From Chara braunii (Eukaryota; Streptophyta; Charophyceae; Charales; Characeae): DNA of 26,252 nt. Location: positions 97,901 to 124,152 of the forward strand of contig BFEA01000664.1 in NCBI GenBank assembly GCA_003427395.1. The letters run 5' to 3'. Below, piece by piece: positions 9,046 to 19,038 of this stretch. The position numbers and the translations under genes are program-made. The notes below the pieces were generated by a model. That model did no database searches, was not told the origin of the DNA, and was given only the letters and a program-made list of their open reading frames with translations. Positions within the stretch are counted from its first letter, which is position 1, and every line of letters starts with the position of its first letter.

Positions 9046-9582
9046 TCATTTGAAGTTTTCATCCTTCGGATCTTCGACCATCGACCGTTCTTCCTCCATT
9101 GGCTTTGTTACTTCCTCCCTCTCGTCTTCACTGCTGACATCAATGACCTCGCGAGATTCGTCCTCGTCCCCTTCTTCGTTGCTTTCCTGAATGAGGCTAT
9201 CTTCTTTCTCATGAGTTTCTGACACTCGATCGCATGGTCTCTCGTCATCGCTCTCGTATTATTGCTCATATTGCTTACCGCCTTCGGCCTTCTCCCCGGC
9301 GAGGCTTTGATCCATTTCTCTTCCCCATTCATCCCTTTCTCCCAAACTCATTCTTTTTTCCTCTCTCTCACTCTCTGATGAGATATATATCTCTTCCATT
9401 TTTTTGATAAGCGAGGGTCCTCTGCACACAAGCTTTCTCGCTCCTCTTCCCAATACTTGTTTGGACAGATACGCTACATACGATTTTTTCTTTTTAGTTT
9501 TCTGATCCTCACTTGGTCTCGTTCCTTCTCTCTGGCTGGGCCTGTTGATCCAATTGCTGTCATTTTCATTGTTGAACTCCAT
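9046..9582 (-). pseudogene. Acidic charged ORF downstream of integrase (copy A)
   Basis: Starts at ATG 9580-9582 and reads 178 codons to TGA 9046-9048, with a single in-frame TAA at 9259-9261. The product is very rich in Glu, Asp, Lys, Arg and Ser. The N-terminus (MEFNNEN) matches that of the ORF at 11543-11325, and both lie 380-460 bp beyond an integrase remnant, so this is a recurrent part of the element rather than chance. Two SUMO-interacting-motif-like stretches are visible: IYISSESE (about 9367-9390) and VIDVSSEDE (9121-9147). Each has a hydrophobic core followed by Ser and acidic residues. The family is not recognised. It could be a retroelement accessory ORF, or the start of an LTR-proximal ORF. 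Function is unknown. Confidence 0.5.
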
Positions 9583-9837
9583 TTTTTGGCTTTCTAGAGT
9601 ATTTTTCCTGATCCTGTGTACATATCAAGACAAACACACAGCGAGCCCCGCATACGCACTCCCCAGTTCGGTTGACGATACCTCCCAAGAGTGTTCCTCG
9701 TACCCCTCATACGACCCCGTATGATATATTTCCCCTCCACACAGATACCGCAGTTGTGATCATCCTGTCACACCCCCACAAAAACTATGGCACATGGTTC
9801 CAAGGCATCCCACACCCATTGTCAATCATCCCCAGCA

Positions 9838-9860
9838 ATCACCCCCCCCTCAAAAAAAGA
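9838..9860 (-). other. Candidate polypurine tract and 3' LTR start, copy A
   Basis: On the minus strand, downstream of integrase copy A, a G-run (GAGGGGGGGG) is followed directly by TGATTG. A G/A run followed by TG is the usual primer site for plus-strand synthesis at the edge of a 3' LTR. The equivalent site near copy B has the same layout (G-run then TGAT). The far LTR end was not found. Confidence 0.45.
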
Positions 9861-9960
9861 AAATCCCACAGCCGTAGTGACTTCCAAAACAAAGGACAAA
9901 ACATATTTTAGATAAGCGGACCGTCAATTCTCAGTTTGTCGGCTCCCCTGTTTCCTTATC

Positions 9961-11114
9961 CTAAGCCTCTTGCAACCATTGTTCCACTGGATCCCGACTT
10001 AGAAACCTGACCAGTCGTCGCCCTGGGAAGGGTCCTTTCAATCCAGTTCCATCCAAATCTTTCAATTCGAAGGTGTTCAGTCCTACACGCTTAGCAATCT
10101 GGTAAGGGCCTTTGAACCTCCTCCCCAACTGTCCAGACCACGTGCTTTCCAGTGCCGAGTTTCTAACCAATACCATTTCCCCCACTTGAAGTGGCTCTTT
10201 CCGGATATTCTTGATTAGGTCCCACCCTGCTTTGTCCCTCATCCTGCTATCCAATACCCGGTTGTCAATATCCTCCATGACCTCCTCGTTTCAAAGGACC
10301 TGTTGACATTGTGCTTTAATTAGCTCTTTCGTGGTCATGTGCGGATCGTTATCTAAGCGGTTCCAGGTAGGTATCAAGGCTTCCATATAGAAGTCCATCT
10401 CTCCTTTGTACCATAGTTCCACTGGAGTACACCTCGTCGTCCTCTTTTGAGTCATGTTCTCTGAGAAGACTGCCTGCCTAAGGTACCTAGGCCAACTCCC
10501 AATATCATCTACCGCTAGCTTCGCGATTGTATTCTTTAAGGTCCGGTCCCCCTTTCCACATGTGCATTAGCCTCGGGGTGATACGGCTCGATGAGCTTGA
10601 TAGGTACGCAGATCCTCTTAAGCATACCTAACACTTCCTGCTTCACAAACTCAGTTTCATTATCTGCAGTGAAGCTTCTAATGAAGGGGTGTCTCAAGTA
10701 GAAATCGTCTATCCAATCCGCTAAACCTTTCCCTGTCTTTTTTTTTAGGGCGACTGGCTCTACAAACCCATTCAAGTTGTCCCTTGCATCCAGAATATAT
10801 CTGTGTCCATCTGTTGACACAGGCATAACTGCTAGGTCGAGATGGATAAGATGCCCTGACCCTAGCACCCACGTTTGTCAAAGGGGCTCAAAGATGCGAA
10901 CCGAGCTCCTTTCCTGGCATATTAGACAGGTCTGTCAGTATGTGGCCACCATACTTGCCATGCTTAGCCAAACGTAAAGGGGTGCTATTTTTGCAAGGGT
11001 CCCTTTGGACAATCGATGTCCCCCAGCTAATCCGTCGTGCATCTCCTGGATTACGTCCAGCTGCCTAGACCTCCCGCATACGACTCTCCTAGGCATAACA
11101 CTATCCTCTGGCGT
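9961..11114 (-). pseudogene. Ty3/gypsy integrase, copy A (5'-truncated, broken)
   Basis: Integrase would insert element cDNA into the genome. The visible order starts with an N-terminal zinc-binding region (MHDGLAGGH...QTCLIC). The catalytic core follows, with Asp in HLDLAV, Asp in FTADNETEF and Glu in HVERG; the last two are separated by 35 residues, the canonical DD35E spacing. The C-terminal GPY/F-type module (RRFKGPYQIAKR) ends in PVEQWLQEA. Lesions: TGA replaces the first Cys of CQTC (near 10940); another TGA lies near 10880; a frameshift falls after HVERG (about 10540); a TGA lies near 10295; and the last codon is TAG where copy B has CAG. Similarity to copy B (12002-13191) begins abruptly at VMPRRVVCG (about 11110), so RT and RNase H are missing upstream. 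Confidence 0.88.
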
Positions 11115-11324
11115 CTTTTCGTAATTGTCATGCCCACCTTGTTCACCACTCATGCTTTCTCTTGCTGCCCCCTCTTCCTTGCTGATGCCATGCATATTTT
11201 GCCTTTCCTCCCCCCTTCTTTCTTCGTTGCTACGCACGTTTTGTATCTTTCCTCCTCCTCTTTCATTGTCGTTCTGCATACATAGCCTCTCCTCTTCCCT
11301 ACTTTCCCCGACTCCTTGCTCCTC

Positions 11325-11543
11325 TCATTCCTCTTTAGATAACGGCAGCCGCTTTTCGCCTTCCTTAAAGGGCGAAGGTTTGTGGGCCAACATCTTTTTC
11401 TTCCTCCTTCTTAATGCCCGTTTCGGATGTGGCCCAATGAACAATACCAGTCTTTGTTTGTCCCGTGGTCTCTCGATCCTCTGCCACTCGTTATCGAGGG
11501 GCATGTTAGCGTGGTTTACATTATTTTCGTTATTGAGTTTCAT
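11325..11543 (-). pseudogene. Charged ORF downstream of integrase (copy B)
   Basis: Begins MKLNNENN, matching MEFNNEND of the copy at 9582, then diverges into a Lys/Arg-rich stretch and stops after 72 codons. A purine-coded charged reading continues towards 11115 (a different frame, 11279-10935, runs straight into integrase copy A). Lacks the clear acidic SUMO-motif-like segments of the other copy. Probably a decayed homolog. Confidence 0.4.
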
Positions 11544-11863
11544 CTTGTCTTATGTTTTTCCCTGTGCCTATCATCACAAGGGAAACAGAAGCCCCAGTCC
11601 ATATCCCCAAGCAGAGCCCTCGCCCAAGAAATCGCAAAACCCCAAGTCCCATTCCCTTATGATACCGGAGTTGCCCAAATTTTCAAGGGTGCACCCCCTT
11701 GCCCAATCTCTGGTCGTGCATCTCCATATGACGAATTTGTCCGTGTCCCATTCGAATCCCATGCGTTTTTTGAAAAGTCAAGATATGTCGTCCCAGGCAG
11801 CCACCCCAATACCCTTCATCCCTTACGAAACTATGGTACAATGACCCAGGTTTTCATCCTCGT

Positions 11864-11885
11864 ATCACCCTCCCCCCCCCAAAAA
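11864..11885 (-). other. Candidate polypurine tract and 3' LTR start, copy B
   Basis: The minus strand reads a run of nine G, then AGGG, then TGATACG, about 120 bp after the integrase stop. The short phrase accatagttt occurs on both sides of it (plus-strand positions about 11830 and 11885), suggesting a small local duplication. The layout matches 9838-9860. Confidence 0.45.
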
Positions 11886-12001
11886 CTATGGTACAATGCC
11901 CCAGTCGCATTACCTAAACTCATGCAGTCCGTCCCCACGAGTACAGTCAAAACCCCTCCACACAAAACAAAACACATCGTAGTTCAGACTTTTGCGGCGC
12001 C
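11886..12001. other. Post-integrase non-coding segment, copy B
   Basis: Separates the integrase stop from the polypurine tract. Its minus strand shares an atgtgttttgttttg-like block with the equivalent place in copy A (about 9895-9915), so both integrase copies carry homologous 3' sequence. The plus-strand ORFs through here are unsupported. Confidence 0.4.
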
Positions 12002-13191
12002 TCAGTCGACCTGTTCCCTGTTTTCCTTATCCTGAGCCTCTTGCAACCATTGTTCCACTGGGTTCCGACTTAGAAATCTTAGCAACCGTTGTTCTGGAAA
12101 TGACCCTTTATCCTAGTACCATCCAAATCCTCCAATTCAAAAGTGTTCATCCCCAGTCTCTTGGCGACCCGGTAGGGGCCCTTGAATCTTCTCCCCAGTT
12201 GTCCTGACCATGTACTTTCTAGTGCAGAATTTCTGACTAGGACCATTTCCCCGACTTGCAGTGGTTCTTTCCTGATGTTCCTCAACTGGTCCCATCTTGC
12301 TTTGTCCTTCATTCTGCTATCCAGAACCCGACTCACCACTTTGTTCATGGCCTCCTCATTTTGGACAATCTGTTGGCACCCGACCTCAATTAACTGTTCC
12401 GTCGTCAAGCGTGGGTCATCATCCAGCCTATTCCAAGTTGGTACTAGAGCTTCTATTGGGAAATCGATTTCCCTCCCATACCATAACTCGGCCAGAGTAC
12501 ATCCTGTGGTTCATTTTGGAGTCACGTTCTCTGCGAACAGTGCTTGCTTAAGGTACTTAGGCAAGTTCCCAAGGTCGTCAACTGCTAACTTTGCGATCGT
12601 GTTCTTAAGCGTCCGATGCCCTCTCTCCATAGGTGTGTTAGCTTCCGGGTGGTACAACTCAATTAACTTGATGGGCACCCCTGGTCTTTTGCATGTACTC
12701 AACACGTCATGGTTCACGAATTATGTCCCATTGTCGACTATAAATCTTTTGATAAACTGGTGCCTCAAGTAGAAGTCCTCGATCCATTCAACTACTGCAA
12801 GTCCCGTTTTTTTCTTAAGAGCTATCGCCTCCACAAACCCACTGAGATTATCTTTGGCGTCAAGTATGTACATGTATCATTTTGCAGATACTAACATAAT
12901 CACGAGGTCGAGGTGAACCAAATGTCTAGGTCCCAACACTCGTGTTGGTCTCAAAGGCTCAAAGACTCGAGTCGTACTTCGCTCTTGACAGATTAAGCAG
13001 GTTTGGCAATACGTATCGACCATACTGCCCATCCCATGCCGAAAGTAAAGTGGCACTATTTTTGCCAAGGTCCCTTTTGAGGAGCGATGTCCCTCTGCCA
13101 ACTCGTCATGCATTGCCTGAATTATGTCACCCCACCTCGATCGACCACATACCACCCTTTTAGGCATTACGTCTTCCTCTCTCCTGAACAT
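12002..13191 (-). pseudogene. Ty3/gypsy integrase, copy B (broken)
   Basis: Near full-length integrase continuing the Gag-Pol remnant to its right. Shows the HHCC-type N-terminus (MHDELAEGH ... YCQTCLIC). Core Asp residues lie in HLDLV and VDNGT. The catalytic Glu in MERG falls 35 residues after the second Asp, giving DD35E. The C-terminal LGRRFKGPYRVAKR module is followed, after a frameshift near 12106, by PVEQWLQEAQDKENREQVD and a TGA at 12002-12004. Lesions include a TGA after VSAK, TAA where DNGTEF would have Glu (12721 area), and TGA after NVTPK. Copies A and B are direct repeats about 2.05 kb apart. No chromodomain was recognised. Confidence 0.9.
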
Positions 13192-13202
13192 GTGTCTGTT
13201 TT

Positions 13203-13958
13203 TTAGTACATACTTATCGGCTTCCTCTTTGGCCTTGAGGCTAACCTCCTGAGTCTCCTTGTTTCCTGCAACAGTTTAATTTCTCTGAAGATCCCATCGT
13301 ATGCTTGAATAAGGAGTAACTCATTTTGATCCTGACGATCTTTCTGTCCATTCTGTACTTGATTTACTAGGTACTGCTGCCGCTTTTGTTCCCAAGACTC
13401 AACCAAACTCATGACCGCCTCTCGCCCCCCTTCCACGGCCATTGCCATCAACTCTTCGTGAGACCTCACCATGTCACCCCACGAGTCATTTTCTTCCTTT
13501 CGACCAGACTTTGTAAGTTTTCCTTCCCTTAGTTCCGCCACAACTGCCGGAGGTCCTTTCTCCAGCGCCTTGATCAACAACTCCTCAGATGTGCATGCAG
13601 ACTCTATCATCTCATTATCTACCACGAGGGTCCCTCCTTCGTAGTCGAGGAACGCATTGATCGGTTTTGCGTCCTCTACTCCTTCCAGTGTTATGCACAC
13701 CCTGCTAAAGTCGTCGACCTTGTTGCTAAGACCGACTATACGCTCGATCTTGTAATCGAACTGTCAAATGAACTCCCCACATCTCCCTACGGTGGGGTCT
13801 ATGGGTTTGTAATTCTTTAGAGCTCCCTCGACGTTTGTCGGATCTATTCTCAAGATGAACCTCCTCGCAAAGAGGTAGGCTTGAAAGGTCTTAAGGCAGT
13901 GGAGAATGGTCAACACTTCTTTCTTGAATTGAGAGTAGCGGCACTCAGCTGAGTTCAA
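13203..13958 (-). pseudogene. RNase H and tether / linker to integrase
   Basis: 13958-13764 reads SAECRYSQFKKEVLTILHCL ... RRFILRID ... NYKPIDPTVGR, the C-terminal half of a Ty3-type RNase H, with its Glu (KKEVL) and Asp (LRID). The first Asp lies upstream in LETDGGPLAV (about 14010). RNase H degrades the RNA template during cDNA synthesis. 13700-13203 encodes a Glu/Lys-rich linker of about 165 residues (VCITLEGVEDAKPINAFLD...) joining RNase H to integrase. Frame changes near 13760 and 13200 interrupt it. It ends 12 bp upstream of the integrase frame. Confidence 0.85.
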
Positions 13959-15070
13959 CGTCCTACTTTCGAATCTGATTGGCCGTTCCCTTCCGTCTTT
14001 CCCTCTTGGATCAAAACTCCCCGTACGGCTAATGGTCCCCCGTCGGTCTCAAGCACAAACGGACGCCCTATCTCGTCGTTAAAACATGGGGCTGCAAGGA
14101 TGACTTGTTAAGACGTTAGGATGTTTTTCAAGGTCTGGGCGGCAACTTTTCTTTCCTCCATCCAATCAAACGAGCCCTCTTTACGGATCATGGCACGGAT
14201 GGGTTCTGCTATCTTAGCGAATCCGTCGATGAAGATCCTCTAGAACCCCACTCTAGGAAGGCTCTTACCTCCGTTGTGGTCCGCAAGGGTGTCGGCCACT
14301 GAGATATTTTATCTGTCTTCACCGGGTCGGGCTTTCTTCCATAGGACCCGCAACGGAATACTAGGATGGTTACTTCCGGTACTGCTAGGATGCTTTTGGG
14401 GCCACTGGCAATGATGTTGTATTCTAGGAACCTTTGGAGAAGCTCTTTGATATTCTGCAGGTGATCCCACAGAACCTTCCGTATTTCTGGCTGAATTTTC
14501 GTCTCATCCTTGTCTCGTGCACCTTTGATTGGATTGTCATCAATGTACGGTTCGCACTTTACGGGGAACATATCCCTCGCAACTGTGAGCATTCTTCTTT
14601 GTGCTTCTGCCATGACATTAATGAAGCCCATACAAGTCACTTGCATTTGCAATTGCCCTACCAGGGTATGCATAGCCGTGTAGGGTCTATCTCGGGCGTC
14701 CAGCGGAAGCTGATCGTACCCAGAATAAAGTTCTATCAATGAATAAATGCTTCGTCCGGCGTGAGATTCTGCCAGTAGGTCTGCTTGAGGCAGGGATCCC
14801 GCGTCCTGGATCCTGGATCCACCTAAACGACTTGTTAGGTTTCCGGAACACAAACCACCTATTTGCATATGGTGAGGCGGTGGGTTCTGCTACGAAGGAG
14901 TTCATATTTTCTCTAAGGAGTTATGTTACTTTCCCTGCCACCCCAAAGTCGAAGGTCGACCCCTTGTCGTTCCAGCATTCGTGCTCGACCGTGTGGATCC
15001 TGACCGGGGATATCAGCCTCGCATCTTGTTCCCTTCTGATGGTTGTTAAAAGCAAAAGTTAGATGAAATT
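13959..15070 (-). pseudogene. Ty3/gypsy reverse transcriptase (broken)
   Basis: Reads RIHTVEHECWND ... MNSFVAEPTASPYANRWFVFRKPN ... RWIQD (15020-14815), then in another frame LPQADLLAESHAGRSIYSLIELYSGYDQLPLD and CEPYIDDNP. YIDD is the YxDD catalytic box (about 14540), followed by the connection region (TEVRAFL ... RIFIDGFAKIAEPIRAMI). In life it would copy element RNA into DNA. Lesions: a TAA near 14930; a deletion/frameshift at the repeated ggatcctggatcc (about 14805-14820) that removes residues between RWIQD and the fingers/palm; a frameshift near 14240; a TAG in place of the Trp of FWRIF; and a TAA near 14110. The motif-A Asp appears as Glu (LIELYSGY). Not functional. Confidence 0.92.
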
Positions 15071-15654
15071 CCTAACATGCTTCCTTGATCGGGCATGTCT
15101 CCCGTTCTGTCAAAAATCCTTCAACCCCTATCTTCATGGTCTCTGTTACCTCGTCTGGTATTCTATGCCCTTCTGTTGCCCTTCTTTCCCTAATCACCCG
15201 GAGCACCTCCTCCTCCTTTTCATGGTTTCTTCCTTTGTCGTTTCTAGCAGGACCGAGACAGGCTTGACCTTCTTTCCTACTGGCTTGTACTTGCGAACGC
15301 TTCCTTCCGGGATCTTTCTCCTAAAAAATAAACAGCTGGAATTGCCCGTGCTGTCTCGGCCATTCGGGGCTGGATACTGACCAATTTCCCATTTAGGCAG
15401 TAGCCCCTTCAAACTTCTCCCTCAAACTTGGTGAGCATGGCCAGGTCCACACCCACTTTGTGGTACGTGATGACTTTAATGAGGTGCAGTCGGTCCAAAA
15501 CTTCCAGTGTTATCCGGACCTCCTCATCTTGGGCATCCTTCGGTCTAGGCAAACTGGCTCCCAATTCGACCTCCGTCTCTTTTTCTACTACCATTACTCC
15601 CAGGGCATCGTCCTCCTGTCTGCGCTTTTTTGGTGGTAGCCCCATTTTGATCCA
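15071..15654 (-). pseudogene. Protease-RT linker of Pol
   Basis: Two overlapping readings (15645-15409 and 15412-15194) cover one charged linker: KRRQEDDALGVMVVEKE...VDLAMLTKFEGEV, then LLPKWEIGQYPAPNGRDSTGNSSCLFFRRKIPEGSVRKYKPVGKKVKPV. A third part (LRVIRERRATEGHRIPDEVTETMKIGVEGFLTERE) leads into RT and ends at a TAG near 15060. Breaks fall near 15410 and 15190. No catalytic motif is expected in this segment. It is assigned by position between protease and RT. Confidence 0.7.
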
Positions 15655-16230
15655 CTACTTTTTGTTGAATGCTTCTTCGATCATAATTTCTACCCTCTCT
15701 CTCATCACTTTCATCCGCACGAAGGGCCCCTTTCTGGCGCTCTCTTGAAATGATGGTGACCATGTTGCGAATTTTCCCTTTGGCGTGTCCCCGCCTGTTC
15801 CGATGAGACGGAGCAACTCACCACGTCCTGTCACCGGGTCTTCTATGTCTACCATGTATGTCCCATCATGCAGGTGCATTCCTATCATTTCCACATTTGC
15901 ACACCAAGGTCTCCCAAGGATTATGTCGTGATCCATCTCGTCCATGACGGTCATCCGCTGGAAGGACCAAATTGACTCCCTGACCCCGACTTTGACTGCG
16001 CACTTAGTACCATACCCGGAGAAGGGAATTTCCCCGCCTGCCCCTCGGATGCTTCCAGTTATTTCCTTATTTATTGGGCATCCCGTAGCCTTTGCAAAAG
16101 CTTTCCTCATGAGTATAATCTCAGCCCTGCCGTCTACCAATGCGTCAGTATGGTGACTTCCGACCTGGACTTTCAACTTGCCTACATGCAGCGCATGAAA
16201 ACTAAGCTTCATTCCGGGTGGCGCTCTCAT
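15655..16230 (-). pseudogene. Retropepsin-like aspartic protease domain
   Basis: An open 191-codon ORF from ATG 16228-16230. It has the retroelement protease layout: HVGKLKVQVGSHHTDALVD with the active-site loop at residues 33-35, a flap region near EIPFSGYG, and HDIILGRPW (ILG motif) in the second half. The protease would process Gag-Pol. The active-site triplet reads Asp-Gly-Arg instead of Asp-Thr/Ser-Gly, which should kill or strongly impair catalysis. The frame is -1 relative to the end of Gag, and PR-frame coding (SLPDCECGEV) starts just upstream of the ATG, so Gag-Pol may have been made by a -1 frameshift or the offset may be decay. No classical slippery heptamer was seen. Confidence 0.82.
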
Positions 16231-16259
16231 AACTTCGCCGCATTCACAGTCAGGCAGAC

Positions 16260-18557
16260 TTAGTCGGATGTCTGTAAAAGCTTTTTCCAGGTCTTCCAGG
16301 TCTCCGAAATCCTTTGAAGGTTGGTGACCTCTTGCGGTGCCTCTTTTTCCTTTTCCTCCCCCTGCGGTTCCGATCCTTCCTCTACTTCTATTCTTCGTCT
16401 TGTCAACAACTGCCTGAGGCCTTTCAGGAGCCTAGGGCTTGCCTGCAACATGGTTTGAAATGAGACCGACACCACGGTCCCTAACAGTTTGCTAAGGGTG
16501 TCGTCGATCTCGGACATAGCCAGAATAGGGATCTGGTACTGAAACTTCTTTTTCGTCGAGGTTGCTTTGTCTACCAGGGCTTCATTTCTAGACTTACTGT
16601 AAACCCTTTTTTGTTCATGCGCCTCAGTTTCTTGCGGTGCTCCTGGACCATCCCCTACATCCTCCATGACTGCGTCCTGCACGACCTTCCTGTCTGCTGC
16701 TCGCTGCCTGGTAGTTATGTTTACCCAGTCTCGGTCGTCGCTTTTTAAGATAAAGTTGATCTGCGGCCCGCGTCCTCGTGCCTGTTCCCAAACAAGATCC
16801 GCCACGGGTTCGGCTTCTACAGTGGCGACGTCAAGATTGTTGGGTGCTATTACTGTTCGGCGCATTCCTCCCGGGGAGTTCCAATTTACCTTCTCTCCTT
16901 GGGGACCTATGATTTCCCCTCGCAGCGTCCTAGAACACCTTTTGTGCATGATATCGTGGTTGAGCTTTGGACATGCTCGCACAAAGTGTTCAACCAACGT
17001 GCAATATTTGCACTGCTCATTGGTTGGATCTCTTCTATTAATCCCTCGACTAGCTATTCTTGCAGGAGCCACAACTTCTTGTGGTGGTAGGGGGGGTCGC
17101 ACGGCCTGGTTTTGCGTCACCGGGGCTTGCATTACCATTAATGCATTTTCTACCCTCTCAATTTTTCTGTCTACCCAATGGACACGCTCATGCAGGCTTT
17201 CGATCCCTCTTTTTACCGTGTCACCCGTCTTACCGGTTAGGTCTATGACCTCTCCCTCCTTCAGCAGGACCAGCGAGTCGGTTACGACCATATTCTCTAT
17301 GATATCTGTTATGGTACTGAAGTCAACGTCCCTCGTGTTCCAAAACGTCGTGGTCTGTTGGTAGGCGGACAAAATCTTATCCTTATCGAATTCGATGAAT
17401 TGCCTGAGGAAGTACTTGCTCATTATCCGGTCGGTTACCCACGGGCTGCATAACGTCACGAGAGTGAATTCACTAAGGAAATCGTTATATGTTGCAAAGT
17501 TCTTTCTTTGTACCGCGACCAGCTCTGTCTCCGTAGCCATTTTCTCGGCCGCTAGATATTTCCGCATCATTACATCCCGGGCCTCCTTTTAGAATCTGCT
17601 GGTTGTGACAATAGCCATTATATCCCTCCCTAGGTTCAACGACACATGTTGCCCTAAGTGTTCCATCTTCTCTTCCTCACTCCACTTTAGAAGTGCTGCC
17701 AAGTTCTCGTAGTCTATCAAATGTGATATTGGCCCCATCGAATGTCAGCTTCTTCTTGACATCCACCAAGTACCCCTGATTCTTATTTAGCGCACGCATG
17801 AGGGAGGACACCATTTTCTTAAGTCCCCCCTCGGTCCCTCCTATTCCACCGGCGTTGTCGGAGCCTTATTCTTCCTTACCAGCCCCCGCCCCTTCTCCGG
17901 GCTTTGCTGTTCCTTCTGGGTCGAACCATGCTAGCACCCTCTCTCTTAAGCTCTAGAGCCCCTCGCACCCCCTTGCGATTATCGGTGATACCGCTGGCCG
18001 GTTTGCCCCACTATCTATGGCCGACGGGTAGGTAACTTTTTCTGCCTCCCTTCCTGGAGATTCCGTTCTCTCCTTTCTTTTCTTGGTTGGCGCCTCCCTA
18101 CGCTCCCCAACCTTATCCTTCTTCCTTTTTATGACATCGCCTCAGCTTTCCCGCCCCTGGTTTGTTTCTTCATCCGACCTTTCTCCGACGAAGTTCCCCT
18201 CTCCTTCGTTCATCATTTCCTCCAGGAGTTTTGCTTTATATTCCACCGTTCTCCTTTCTATCTCAACCAATTTCTTCCGAGTTTCCGTTAGTCTCACCTT
18301 CTTTGACAGTGCGCTCTCAGATGCTCGTGGCGCCGGACTCCCTTTATTCTTATCTCCTCAATTTCTTGAGTTCCTCGTTTACTCCCTTCGACTTTTCCGG
18401 AGCTTTCCCCGGTTGTCACTTCCTTTCTTCCCTCCTTAGTCCCTTCTGGATTTGCCGACTCTCGGTCCCTTACGGATCCCTCGTTCTGTTCTATGTCCTT
18501 TTCCATGTCCTGACTCCCTTTGCTCCGAAGGTTCCCAGCCTCTTCCTCCATCGCCAT
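16260..18557 (-). pseudogene. Gag polyprotein (capsid/nucleocapsid) with charged N-terminal extension
   Basis: The intact core frame is 17570-16260 (436 codons). It has a capsid-like helical region (FATYNDFLSEF ... DRIMSKYFLRQF), a predicted coiled segment (residues about 118-148), a CCHC zinc knuckle CX2CX4HX4C at residues 187-200, and an acidic C-terminus. Residues 107-112 read EVIDLT, a classic SUMO-interacting-motif shape. Upstream, coding continues through TAA 17589-17591 and KWSEEEKMEHLGQHVSL, a frameshift near 17735, MVSSLMRALNKNQ, stops at 17866, 17953 and 18142, a Glu/Lys coiled segment (LTETRKKLVEIERR...), and a frameshift near 18300 to ATG 18557 (MAMEEEAGN). The ancestral Gag was thus about 765 residues, unusually long. 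It would form the virus-like particle and bind element RNA. Confidence 0.85.
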
Positions 18558-18664
18558 ACTTTTTTAATCCTGCACATAGGAATTTTTTTTTCTCGAAAAT
18601 GGCCGGTTGTTTCACAGCTCTCCGGATTTCCAAGCCCTTAGGTTCTCCCTGTCTTTGCCATTTC

Positions 18665-18694
18665 AATATATAAATATATATATATATTTATATT
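18665..18694. repeat. AT microsatellite
   Basis: A short (AT)n block, aatatataaatatatat type, about 110 bp upstream of the Gag ATG on the minus strand. It is TATA-like but probably just simple sequence. Confidence 0.7.
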
Positions 18695-19038
18695 GGTTGT
18701 GGCAGGCTCATCCGTCTCTTCTCACCTTGTGGGGTACCGCTTGTCTTTTCCTGTCGGAAAGCCTGTTGCCAAGGTTTGGTGTTTTGTCACCACCGCGCCT
18801 CAGTTCTAGGGTGGTGTGTTCATGGTGGGTGGGCCATCCTTTCGAAGATGACCTTTGCCTTCCCAGCCTTTGGATACCCCTAACACCCTTGGTGGTAGTG
18901 GCCACCCTAGTCCTTTCCTGGCACACCCTTAGATAGATTGGGGCTCCAACCATTATTCTCCACAGATTGCTATTCTCGCTTTCGGTTTTATCATTCTCTT
19001 GCTAGACTTTACGTTTGTCATCTTCCCCGATATTTTTC
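18695..19038. other. Spacer between paralog D and Gag
   Basis: The minus strand has an Arg-rich 81-codon ORF (18953-18708) with no recognised domain and several stops before it. No LTR end or tRNA-complementary primer site was identified. Confidence 0.4.

Noticed and set aside
11125-11844. 239-codon plus-strand ORF
   Set aside because: It lies opposite the integrase and post-integrase remnants, is Ser/Pro/Leu-rich, and exists because C/T-rich DNA has few stops. No motif.
16666-17364. 232-codon plus-strand ORF
   Set aside because: Antisense shadow of Gag, whose minus-strand reading has a clear zinc knuckle.
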